Source of the DNA: Firmicutes bacterium CAG:110
Lineage (GTDB): Bacteria > Bacillota > Clostridia > Oscillospirales > Oscillospiraceae
Length of the DNA: 8,769 nucleotides
Direction of reading: 5' to 3'
NCBI GenBank assembly: GCA_000434635.1
Contig: HF988098.1
Coordinates: 36,465-45,233, forward strand
A program made the position numbers and the translations under genes. Under the pieces are notes generated by a model. It was given only the letters and a program-made list of their open reading frames with translations. It was not told the DNA's origin and did no database searches. Shown here one piece after another: positions 1 through 6,559 of the stretch; the stretch's first letter is position 1, and each line of letters starts with the position of its first letter.

Positions 1-62
1 CCGCCAATAAGGCCGAAGACCTTGCCTGGAAGGTCGAGGACAAAATGAACGAGGTTCTTTGA
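1..62 (+). CDS. 3' end of an unidentified plus-strand gene (partial)
   Basis: Reading from base 3, an open frame runs in from the left edge and stops at TGA 60-62, giving 19 residues (ANKAEDLAWKVEDKMNEVL). The other two plus frames are closed by stops at 8-10 and 46-48. A strong hairpin begins 14 bases after the stop, as expected at the end of a transcription unit, which supports this being a real gene end. The fragment is charged and probably helical. It is too short to assign to a family, and a chance open frame cannot be excluded. Confidence 0.45.
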   Translation, partial: ANKAEDLAWKVEDKMNEVL

Positions 63-75
63 CTAGTTAACGCAG

Positions 76-107
76 AACATCCCGGAAGGCTGTCCTTCCG
101 GGATGTT
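76..107. terminator. Hairpin between convergent genes, probable bidirectional terminator
   Basis: A perfect 14-bp inverted repeat (76-89 against 94-107) encloses the four-base loop CTGT. It lies between the stop of the plus-strand fragment (60-62) and the stop of the minus-strand anti-sigma gene (111-113), so it can serve both directions. The T-tract is short on the plus side (TTT at 106-108) and essentially absent on the minus side. Termination is inferred from stem strength and position more than from a classical U-run. Confidence 0.7.
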
Positions 108-110
108 TCC

Positions 111-1076
111 TCATAAACCCTTATCCTGCGCTTTCAGCTTTTGCAGACGGATGGCGCACACCGCCGTAAGGAACATCGGTATCAGCAAAATGCAGGCGTT
201 GCTCACATGCGCCGTGTAGTCGCCGTAAAACTCCACAAACTGCCCGCCGGAAACGACCAGAAGCGACACACACCCGCACCCGGCAAGAGCGGCGCCATGG
301 GTCAGCCATGGGGCGCCCCGGTGCTTTCTGAAACGGTACGCCAGAATCGCCAAAATAATTGCCATGACCGCGAGAACGACGCAGGAGATCGCCCCGTTGT
401 GACTGACCGTCAGAAGCGGCTCCTCAGGGGCTTCCACGTCCCCCTCCCCTTTCAGCAGAAGCACCTCCGCCCTGCCATTCTTGGGGCTGATATACCAATA
501 ATTGTTCCGCGCGGCATCCAGTTCCTGCAATTCTTCCGGCAAAGTGGGGTCACCGTAGCAGCTGTAGGCTGTGGTTCCCCCCGCGTCATCCGGCGTAACA
601 TAAGGGTCAGGGGGCATTTGCTCCCCGAAGTATACCCTGCCCCATGAGCTCCAGCACAGAGTGCCCCTGTTTCCGGCCATGTCGTCCTCACTGCTGATTC
701 CCTGAATAATGTCCGTATAGTAGATACGGATGCTGCCGTCCTCCATCTTCATGACTTCCTTCACCGCCTGATCTGCGTCCAGCCAGACCGGCGCTTCCCA
801 GAGGAACGTCGCGCCCAGCACGAGCGTGATCACCAGCATCACAGCCATGGTCACCGCTAAAACCCGGCGGCGCACAATGGCCTTTCTGATCTTTTTCAGT
901 CCCGGCGCGTCTGTTTCCACCGGAATCGCCTGGGCTTTTTTCAGTATCCCCAGCTGCTTCGCGCATTCGTCGCACCCGCACAGATGCTCGTCCACGAGGG
1001 CGTTGCTCTCTTCGCTGGTCAGATTTTCCGCATACAGCGGGAGCAGATCCCGGATCACATTACAGGATAGTTTCAT
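111..1076 (-). CDS. Membrane anti-sigma factor with zf-HC2 zinc-binding domain
   Basis: This is a predicted membrane-bound inhibitor of the ECF sigma factor encoded just upstream. The 321-residue protein starts with a zinc-finger (zf-HC2/ZAS-type) domain: Cys5 followed by the H-x3-C-x2-C motif His31, Cys35, Cys38. In this family that domain binds the sigma factor and may sense redox or a conformational signal. One membrane helix follows at about 72-93. Next comes an outside domain of about 135 residues (94-228), then three more helices at about 229-248, 257-279 and 291-310. Basic residues (RFRKHR, RLQKLK) at the inside ends fit four passes with both termini in the cytoplasm. The ATG overlaps the sigma factor stop (ATGA), so translation is probably coupled. 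Many zf-HC2 anti-sigmas have a single helix, so the extra three-helix tail is notable. The signal sensed cannot be read from sequence. Confidence 0.88.
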   Translation of the reverse strand: MKLSCNVIRDLLPLYAENLTSEESNALVDEHLCGCDECAKQLGILKKAQAIPVETDAPGLKKIRKAIVRRRVLAVTMAVMLVITLVLGATFLWEAPVWLDADQAVKEVMKMEDGSIRIYYTDIIQGISSEDDMAGNRGTLCWSSWGRVYFGEQMPPDPYVTPDDAGGTTAYSCYGDPTLPEELQELDAARNNYWYISPKNGRAEVLLLKGEGDVEAPEEPLLTVSHNGAISCVVLAVMAIILAILAYRFRKHRGAPWLTHGAALAGCGCVSLLVVSGGQFVEFYGDYTAHVSNACILLIPMFLTAVCAIRLQKLKAQDKGL

Positions 1077-1558
1077 ACATATTCCCCCATTTCATCCCGT
1101 ATTTTCTGCCTTGCCCGGTGGTAGGTCACACAGGCCCAGTTTGCCGTGCGTCCGAACAGGCTTCCGATGTCACCAAAGGAAAGCTGCCCGAAGACCCGCA
1201 GGGAGAAAACCTCCTTATAGGGTTCCGGCAGGTCGTGAAGCACCCGGTGAACGGCCATGGCCTGCTGAGCGTCCATGATCTGTTCCTCCACCGCCTGCTT
1301 CGGGTCGCTGATTTCCAGCTCGTCGATGGGCTGGGATGGGCGCTCCTTGCGCAGATGGCTGAGATAGGCGTTTCTCGCCATGGAGCATAACCAGGTACGG
1401 ATATCGCAGTCGCCCCGGAATTTCGGCAGAGCATTCAACGCCTGAAAGAATACCTGTTCCGTCAGCTCCTCCGCAAGACTTTCGTTATGACTGATTGCCC
1501 GCAGGTACAGCTCCACATCCTGAAAATACGCCCGGTATATTTGTTCAAACTCCGTCAC
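1073..1558 (-). CDS. ECF-type RNA polymerase sigma factor (sigma-70 family)
   Basis: This is an alternative sigma factor that would direct RNA polymerase to a small regulon, probably including its own promoter. Region 2 covers about residues 4-70 and includes the core-binding and -10-melting helices (EELTEQVFFQAL, FRGDCDIRTWLCSMARNAYL). Region 4 covers about 100-156 (LPEPYKEVFSLRVFGQLSF, then the recognition helix around ANWACVTYHRARQKI). The ANWA-VTYHRA form of the recognition helix is, as I recall, typical of clostridial ECF factors paired with zf-HC2 anti-sigmas. I chose the GTG at 1556-1558 (161 residues). A strong GGAGGTGAG lies just upstream of it, while the in-frame ATG at 1577-1579 touches the predicted -10 element and so is probably not transcribed. 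The stop overlaps the anti-sigma ATG by four bases. The pair forms one regulatory cassette, bounded upstream by the clpE terminator. Confidence 0.92.
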   Translation of the reverse strand: MTEFEQIYRAYFQDVELYLRAISHNESLAEELTEQVFFQALNALPKFRGDCDIRTWLCSMARNAYLSHLRKERPSQPIDELEISDPKQAVEEQIMDAQQAMAVHRVLHDLPEPYKEVFSLRVFGQLSFGDIGSLFGRTANWACVTYHRARQKIRDEMGEYV

Positions 1559-1561
1559 GGC

Positions 1562-1570
1562 CTCACCTCC
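1562..1570 (-). promoter_or_regulatory. Ribosome binding site that sets the sigma factor start
   Basis: On the minus strand this reads GGAGGTGAG, with seven bases between GGAGG and the GTG at 1556-1558. It lies inside the longer open frame that begins at ATG 1577-1579, so it argues that the GTG is the true start. Confidence 0.8.
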
Positions 1571-1579
1571 TACACCCAT

Positions 1580-1607
1580 TAGACGCGGGAATGGGGAAAA
1601 TCTTACA
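1580..1607 (-). promoter_or_regulatory. ECF-type promoter, probably autoregulated by the downstream sigma factor
   Basis: On the minus strand TGTAAG (1602-1607) and CGTCTA (1580-1585) are separated by exactly 16 bases. This matches the general ECF pattern of a TG-A-A-type -35 box and a CGTC -10 box. It lies directly upstream of the sigma factor gene and downstream of the clpE terminator, as expected for a self-activating promoter. Transcription would begin about 5-8 bases downstream, leaving a short leader of about 15 bases that contains the ribosome binding site. Recognition by this particular sigma factor is inferred from position. Confidence 0.65.
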
Positions 1608-1616
1608 GCATTCGTG

Positions 1617-1647
1617 AAAAAATGGGAGGGGATTTTTCCCCTCCCAT
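1617..1647 (-). terminator. Rho-independent terminator of the clpE-like gene
   Basis: An 11-bp perfect stem (1622-1632 against 1637-1647) with the loop TTTT/AAAA is followed on the minus strand by a run of six T (plus-strand AAAAAA, 1617-1622). It starts four bases after the stop codon of the Clp ATPase gene. This classical structure should separate clpE transcription from the sigma factor promoter just beyond it. Confidence 0.92.
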
Positions 1648-1650
1648 ATG

Positions 1651-3933
1651 TCAGGTAATGTCCAGCTTGACGGTCTCTCCCTCCACCCGGATGCGGATGG
1701 CGGAAATGGGATGCTCAAAACTGTCAATGATTGCTTCGGAAATCGGGTCTTCCAGTTCCTTCTGGATGGTGCGGCGGAGATTTCTCGCGCCATAGGTCAC
1801 GGAATAGGCCTTTTTGACCAGCAGGCGGCGCAGATCGTCGTCCCAGGAAAGGGTCAGGCCACGGGTAGAAAGGCTCTCTTGCAGCTCCTTGAGCATGATG
1901 TCCGCGATGCCAAGGAAGTTTTCTTCCGTCAGATGGTTGAAGGTGATGATCTCGTCCACGCGGTTGAGGAATTCCGGCCGCAGGAAGCCCTGCAATGCCT
2001 TCATGGTCTTTTCCTTCACCTTGTCGCCGTCGCTGCGGCCAAAGCCCATGCCGCCCACACTGCCTTCGGAACCGGCGTTGGAGGTCATGACGATGATGGT
2101 GTTCTCAAAGTTCACCACCCTGCCCTGGGCGTCCGTAATGCGTCCATCATCCAGCACCTGAAGCAGAATGTTCAGCACATCCGGGTGCGCTTTTTCGATT
2201 TCATCGAACAGCACGATGCTGTAGGGACGGCGGCGGATCTTCTCCGTCAGCTGTCCGGCCTCGTCATAGCCAACATAGCCGGGAGGCGAACCGATGAGCT
2301 TGGAGACGGTGTGCTTCTCCATATATTCCGACATGTCCAGCCGAATCAGGCTGTCCACATTGTCAAACAGATCACTCGCCAGCTGCTTGACCAGCTCCGT
2401 CTTACCCACGCCGGTGGGGCCGACAAAGATAAAGGACACGGGCCGCTTCTTGGGGGAAATGCCCACCCGGTTGCGGCGGATGGCGCGGGACACGGCGTCC
2501 ACCGCCTCGTCCTGGCCGACGATGTGGGTTTTCAGGCGGTCGCTCAGCCCCTTGATCTGCTCGTACTCCTGCGCCTTGATCTTGGACGCAGGAATTTTCG
2601 TCCACAGCTCAATGATCCGCGCCAGATTCTCCATGGTCACGGCGGGCTTGGGCAGCTTTTCCAGCTCCTCGATCTTTGCCGCCAGCTGCATCAGCTTGCT
2701 GCGGATCAGCGCCAGACGCTCATAGTCCTGATTCTCCGTATTTTCGTTGAGCATCCGCAGTTCCAGCTCGTAGTCGTCCCGTTCCTTTTTCAGCTCGGCA
2801 AGCTGGGAAATTTCCTTGCATTGCAGGTTGACGTCGGAACAGGCTTCGTCCAGCAGGTCGATAGCCTTATCCGGCAGGAACCGGTCGGTGATGTAGCGCT
2901 CGGAGAGGACGACGCACTGGTGGGCGATTTCCGGGGAAATCTCCACCCCGTGGAATTCGGCGTAGGATTTGGCAATGCCCTGCATGATCTGGCTTGCTTC
3001 GGCGATGGTGGGTTCCGCCACGGTGACGGGCTGGAAACGGCGCTCCAGAGCCGCGTCCTTTTCAATATACTTGCGGTACTCGGCGAAGGTCGTCGCGCCG
3101 ATGACCTGAATCTCTCCCCGGGACAGAGCAGGTTTCAGGATGTTGGCGGCGTTCATGCTGCCCTCCGCGTCTCCCGCGCCCACCAGATTGTGGACTTCGT
3201 CAATGACCAGAATGATGTTGCCGCACTCCTTGATCTCGCCGATCAGGCTCTTCATGCGGCTTTCAAACTGCCCGCGGAACTGGGTACCTGCCACCAGCGC
3301 GGTAAGGTCAAGCAGGAATACCTCCTTATCCCGCAGCTTATAGGGGACATCCCCTGCCGCAATCCGCTGGGCAAGTCCCTCGGCAATGGCGGTTTTGCCC
3401 ACGCCGGGTTCGCCGATGAGACAGGGGTTGTTCTTCTGGCGGCGGTTGAGGATCTGGATGACCCGCTCCGTCTCCACATCCCGGCCGATGACCTTATCCA
3501 GCTTACCCTCCCGGGCGCGGCCGGTCAAGTCCATGCAATAGCTGTCCAGAAATTTATGCCGCTTGGACTTTTTCTTTTCCTTCGGCTCTCCTTCTTCCTT
3601 TCTGGAAGGACGGGGCTGGGGCGCGGGGGTATTGCTGCCGCCGAAAAGCTGGTTCAGCAGCGGGAACGTGGCGGTCTGGCTGTCGATCTCATCGTCGTCA
3701 GAGCTGTCGCTGTCGTCCTTCTGGCCGAACATGCTGCTCATTTCGTCGCTGAGCATATCCAGATCTTCGTCGGAAATGCCCATCTGCTTCACGGCCTGAT
3801 CGATCTGGGGAATTCCCAGACTCCGGGCACATTTCAGGCAGTAGCCTTCATTCATGGTAACGCCGTTTTCAACTTTGGTAATAAACACAACGGCGATATT
3901 TTTCTTACATTTGCTGCACATTTTTGGCTGCAT
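1651..3933 (-). CDS. clpE: ClpE-like AAA+ ATPase of the Clp protease, with N-terminal zinc finger
   Basis: This is an ATP-driven unfoldase expected to feed proteins to the ClpP peptidase. The 760-residue protein opens with a C4 zinc finger (Cys6, Cys9, Cys32, Cys35) in place of the double Clp_N repeat of ClpC. A low-complexity linker follows at about 71-127, first acidic (Ser/Asp), then rich in Pro and Lys. The first AAA+ module has Walker A GEPGVGKT (174-181), Walker B with Asp245-Glu246, and an arginine pair at 298-299. A short coiled middle domain lies at about 376-426. The second module has Walker A GPTGVGKT (505-512), DEIEK (near 579) and a sensor-2 GAR (about 715-717). GMGFG (628-632) is a candidate ClpP-docking loop. 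I chose the ATG at 3931-3933, which has a well-spaced GGAG; the upstream TTG extension runs back through the predicted promoter. The C4 finger matches ClpE and also resembles McsA. Automated annotation may say ClpC. A terminator follows directly. Confidence 0.9.
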   Translation of the reverse strand: MQPKMCSKCKKNIAVVFITKVENGVTMNEGYCLKCARSLGIPQIDQAVKQMGISDEDLDMLSDEMSSMFGQKDDSDSSDDDEIDSQTATFPLLNQLFGGSNTPAPQPRPSRKEEGEPKEKKKSKRHKFLDSYCMDLTGRAREGKLDKVIGRDVETERVIQILNRRQKNNPCLIGEPGVGKTAIAEGLAQRIAAGDVPYKLRDKEVFLLDLTALVAGTQFRGQFESRMKSLIGEIKECGNIILVIDEVHNLVGAGDAEGSMNAANILKPALSRGEIQVIGATTFAEYRKYIEKDAALERRFQPVTVAEPTIAEASQIMQGIAKSYAEFHGVEISPEIAHQCVVLSERYITDRFLPDKAIDLLDEACSDVNLQCKEISQLAELKKERDDYELELRMLNENTENQDYERLALIRSKLMQLAAKIEELEKLPKPAVTMENLARIIELWTKIPASKIKAQEYEQIKGLSDRLKTHIVGQDEAVDAVSRAIRRNRVGISPKKRPVSFIFVGPTGVGKTELVKQLASDLFDNVDSLIRLDMSEYMEKHTVSKLIGSPPGYVGYDEAGQLTEKIRRRPYSIVLFDEIEKAHPDVLNILLQVLDDGRITDAQGRVVNFENTIIVMTSNAGSEGSVGGMGFGRSDGDKVKEKTMKALQGFLRPEFLNRVDEIITFNHLTEENFLGIADIMLKELQESLSTRGLTLSWDDDLRRLLVKKAYSVTYGARNLRRTIQKELEDPISEAIIDSFEHPISAIRIRVEGETVKLDIT

Positions 3934-3955
3934 AACGCTCACTCCTTTTCGGTGC

Positions 3956-3986
3956 AGTATAGCATATTGCGTCTGAAAAAGGTAAA
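3956..3986 (-). promoter_or_regulatory. Probable housekeeping promoter of the clpE-like gene
   Basis: On the minus strand an extended -10 (TGC then TATACT, 3956-3961) lies 19 bases downstream of TTTACC (3981-3986), a weak -35. Transcription would begin near 3949, leaving a leader of about 16 bases that holds GGAG at 3942-3945. It sits in the 69-bp gap after the DUF4268 gene, where I see no terminator, so readthrough from the upstream operon could also supply clpE. I see no tandem GGTCAAA-type CtsR operator. Confidence 0.55.
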
Positions 3987-4002
3987 ACAAATTATGAACG
4001 CA

Positions 4003-4935
4003 TCAGAATTGTGCGATATACTCCGGGAACACCTTTTTCAGAACGATAACCTTTTCGATAATTTTGTCCATCAAAGCATCATAGTTGGAATGGTCATCAA
4101 AATTCAGCCCCGGTATTGCGTACTTAATTCTGGACGCCTTCTTATTGTCCAGCCGCACCCACTCCATAGGGAATCCCAGCGCATTTTCAATTTCGTCCTT
4201 ACGCTCAGCCAGATAATCAAACAGATTTTTATTGTCGGCAATATAAATCTCAACCGTAACTCTGGAAAGCTTGTTGACCAGATTTATGGAAACGCAAGCT
4301 TCACTTGTACCAATCGCAACATTGTACCAATGATCGGTGGTCGCATTTCTGATATTGAAGGGCTTGCCCTTCGCCGCGACCATCTCGTTGAACCGTGTCC
4401 AGAACGCCAGACGCTCTGACTGAGATTTGTTGATCTCATTGTTGTCGCTGTTTTCTTTGGAATACTTGATAAATCCGTTCGGTTTTTCAATGATTTCAAA
4501 TTTGGGTGCCGGAAGGGAATCCCCGATACGGTAGGCGTGAAGCTCGATCAGGAAAAAGCCTATGTCATTTCCCGTATTGTTGTTTAGCCATTCGATTGCG
4601 CTTCGGTGTTCCTCTCTCGCCTGCGTCACGATCCAGACGATCACCTTGGCGTCCAGCCCGGAAGCGTAAGTAATGATTTTTCCCAGATGGTCGTGATTGG
4701 ACGCTTCCAGCTGATTTTCAATGATGACCTTTGTTCCCGTTGTTTCATCTTTTGCAACAAGGTCGCAGCGGTAAGCGCCTACAAAGACTTCCTTTTTCAC
4801 ATCCGTCAGGGTAAGCCCAAGAACATCATTGAGCCGTTCTATGCTTTCCGGTCTGGCTAACCAGTTGGAAAAATCGTATTGCTCATGTTTCCACAGATGG
4901 CGAACCTCTACCTCTTCCAGCGAACCAAATTCCAT
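4003..4935 (-). CDS. DUF4268 protein with predicted PD-(D/E)XK nuclease-like N-terminal half
   Basis: This 310-residue soluble protein of unproven function looks like a DUF4268 family member. The N-terminal half resembles the core of PD-(D/E)XK enzymes. Asp58 (in YRCDLVA) and Glu73-Asn-Gln75 (in KVIIENQLE) sit on successive predicted strands, and a conserved-looking H-x2-HLGK (81-86) opens the next helix. The EXQ form replaces the more common EXK, as seen in some nuclease subfamilies. The C-terminal half (about 173-310) carries FWTRFNEMVAAKG and YNVAIG, followed by a strand-rich, charged tail. The ATG has GGAG eight bases upstream. The gene begins 30 bp after truA with no terminator visible, so it is probably the last cistron of the ECF operon. 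Two 60-base samples within it are about 38-40% GC, against about 70% for a truA sample, suggesting acquisition by transfer. No methyltransferase or partner defence gene adjoins it. Nuclease activity is inference. Confidence 0.8.
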   Translation of the reverse strand: MEFGSLEEVEVRHLWKHEQYDFSNWLARPESIERLNDVLGLTLTDVKKEVFVGAYRCDLVAKDETTGTKVIIENQLEASNHDHLGKIITYASGLDAKVIVWIVTQAREEHRSAIEWLNNNTGNDIGFFLIELHAYRIGDSLPAPKFEIIEKPNGFIKYSKENSDNNEINKSQSERLAFWTRFNEMVAAKGKPFNIRNATTDHWYNVAIGTSEACVSINLVNKLSRVTVEIYIADNKNLFDYLAERKDEIENALGFPMEWVRLDNKKASRIKYAIPGLNFDDHSNYDALMDKIIEKVIVLKKVFPEYIAQF

Positions 4936-4965
4936 AAACTACACTCCTGTTTGACAGAATAACGG

Positions 4966-5745
4966 TTATCTTGTTCCGTCGCTTCCGACCTCAAATTGTT
5001 CGATTCCATCGTCATACCACAGACGGGTCATGTACAGCCCTCCCGCCGGGACTGTCGGGCCTGCGGCGGTGCGGTTGCCAGAGGCCAGAATTTCGCCGAT
5101 CTCCTCCGGGCGTATCTTTCCCTCGGCGGCGTAGACCACCGTCCCCGCCATGGCCCGCGCCATGTTGTAAAGGAAACCGTTGGCGCAGACCCTGAGAGTG
5201 ACAAGCTCCCCCTGCCGCTCCACATTGTAATAGTATACAGTGCGGACGGTGGATTTGACATCCGTGCCGACGCTTCTTACGGCGGCAAAATCGTGGGTTC
5301 CCACGAACTGGCTCGCCGCCGCCTGCATCACGTTCTCGTCTAAGTGCCGGGGGTAAAACCATGCACGGTTGACATAAAACGGATTCTTAAGCCGGGAATT
5401 GTAAATCTGATAGGTGTATTCCTTCCGGGCGCAGGAGCCGATGGCGTTGAAATTCTCATGAACCTCAAAGGCTTTTGTCACCACGATGTCGCAGGGAAGG
5501 TGGGTATTCAGCGCATAGGGCAGCCGCTCCACCGGGATGGTGGAGGACGTGCGGAAATTCGCCACGTACACCCGCGCATGAACACCCGCGTCCGTCCGGC
5601 CGCAGCCGGTCATATGCACCGGATGCCCAACCACCATGGCGGCGGCCTTCTCCATGGTCTCCGCTACGGTGGGCAGATTTTTCTGCACCTGCCAGCCGTG
5701 GTAATGGGTGCCGAGATAAGTCAAAAACAGGGCGATATTGCGCAT
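4966..5745 (-). CDS. truA: tRNA pseudouridine synthase A
   Basis: TruA converts uridine to pseudouridine at positions 38, 39 and 40 of the tRNA anticodon stem-loop. The 259-residue product has the family's usual length. It carries the catalytic segment GCGRTDAGVHA (47-57) with the catalytic Asp52. Other family segments are present, including GWQVQ near the N-terminus, ARKEYTYQIY, and the C-terminal NGFLYNMARAMAGT. I chose the ATG at 5743-5745, which has GAGG five bases upstream and gives the expected N-terminus MRNIALFLTYLGT. A TTG further upstream would overlap ecfT and lacks such a site. The start lies seven bases after the ecfT stop, so the two genes are cotranscribed. The ecfT-truA linkage is conserved across many Firmicutes. 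Confidence 0.96.
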   Translation of the reverse strand: MRNIALFLTYLGTHYHGWQVQKNLPTVAETMEKAAAMVVGHPVHMTGCGRTDAGVHARVYVANFRTSSTIPVERLPYALNTHLPCDIVVTKAFEVHENFNAIGSCARKEYTYQIYNSRLKNPFYVNRAWFYPRHLDENVMQAAASQFVGTHDFAAVRSVGTDVKSTVRTVYYYNVERQGELVTLRVCANGFLYNMARAMAGTVVYAAEGKIRPEEIGEILASGNRTAAGPTVPAGGLYMTRLWYDDGIEQFEVGSDGTR

Positions 5746-5752
5746 ATTTCCC

Positions 5753-6559
5753 TCACATACCAAACTTTTTCAGAATAATGACCGCCGCTGTCAGCAGCGC
5801 CGCCGCGCCGAACGCGGCAAAGTCGTTACGCTGATAATGCAGCTGCTTCATCTTGGTTCTCCCCTCGCCGCCCTGATAGCAGCGGCACTCCATGGCGGTG
5901 GCCAGCTCGTCCGCACGGCGGAACGCACTGATAAACAGCGGCACCAGAATGGGGATCAGCGCCTTTGCCCGCTCCATCAGCTTGCCGCTTTCAAAGTCCG
6001 CACCACGGGCTTTCTGGGCGGACATGATCTTATCCGTTTCCTCGATCAGCGTGGGGATGAACCGCAGGGCAATGCACATCATCATGGACAGCTCATGGAC
6101 AGGCACCTTGATAACCTTCAGGGGGTTCATCAGACTTTCCAGCCCGTCCGTCAGGGAGATGGGCGAGGTGGTGTAGGTCAGCAGGAAGGTCGCAGTGACC
6201 AGCATCAGAATACGCACCAGCATAAAGGCCGCACGCTCCGCGCCGCCGGTGGTGATGGTAATGCCCCAGAAATCCACCAGCACCCTGCCGTCCTTGTTAA
6301 AAAACAGATTCAGCACGCCGGTGAAAACAAGGATCATCACCAGCGGCTTCATGCCCCGGACGATGGATTTTCCCGGAATGGCGGAAATTTTGATTACTGT
6401 CAGCAGGAACAGGAGCAGCACGCCGTAGGATACCCAGCCGGAGGCAACGAAAAGCGTCACCATGTATACGACCAGAACAATGAGCTTTGTTCTTGGGTCG
6501 AGGCGGTGAATGACGGAATTGCCCGGGAAATACTGGCCGAGGGTAATGTCTTTAAGCAT
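5753..6559 (-). CDS. ecfT: ECF transporter transmembrane (T) component
   Basis: EcfT is the membrane scaffold that links the two ATPases to interchangeable substrate-binding S proteins in vitamin and cofactor uptake. The 268-residue protein has hydrophobic segments at about 25-41, 43-57, 72-87, 108-130 and 245-264. Between them is the long cytoplasmic helical region (about 150-240) that couples to the ATPases. Two X-Arg-X coupling motifs are visible: Ala184-Arg185-Gly186 (in QKARGADF) and Cys225-Arg226-Cys227 (in AMECRCYQG). The second is normally ARG-like, so the flanking cysteines are unusual while the key arginine is kept. The ATG overlaps the end of ecfA2 by eight bases and has a strong AAGGAGG upstream, pointing to tight coupling with the ATPase genes. 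Confidence 0.95.
   Translation of the reverse strand: MLKDITLGQYFPGNSVIHRLDPRTKLIVLVVYMVTLFVASGWVSYGVLLLFLLTVIKISAIPGKSIVRGMKPLVMILVFTGVLNLFFNKDGRVLVDFWGITITTGGAERAAFMLVRILMLVTATFLLTYTTSPISLTDGLESLMNPLKVIKVPVHELSMMMCIALRFIPTLIEETDKIMSAQKARGADFESGKLMERAKALIPILVPLFISAFRRADELATAMECRCYQGGEGRTKMKQLHYQRNDFAAFGAAALLTAAVIILKKFGM

Noticed and set aside
1559..1579. Upstream ATG (1577-1579) as the start of the sigma factor.
   Set aside because: It touches the predicted -10 element, has no ribosome binding site of its own, and adds Gly-rich residues that come from translating the GGAGGTGAG site.
3934..4002. Possible CtsR heat-shock operator upstream of the clpE-like gene (a GGTAAAA heptad is present).
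   Set aside because: Only one imperfect heptad is visible. The tandem GGTCAAA repeats with the expected spacing are missing.
1648..4419. A 923-codon open frame on the plus strand, opposite the clpE-like gene and part of the DUF4268 gene.
   Set aside because: It has no family resemblance and no supporting ribosome binding site. It spans two clearly real minus-strand genes, their intergenic promoter and a composition boundary. Long antisense open frames are common opposite GC-rich genes with strong codon bias.
4959..4969. Small palindrome ATAAC-G-GTTAT overlapping the truA stop codon.
   Set aside because: With one central base it cannot form a hairpin and has no T-tract. It is short enough to occur by chance and is not a terminator.
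4003..5745. A multi-gene defence island around the DUF4268 gene.
   Set aside because: The neighbours are truA and a Clp ATPase, both housekeeping genes. No methyltransferase specificity partner, helicase, toxin-antitoxin pair or integrase is present next to it.
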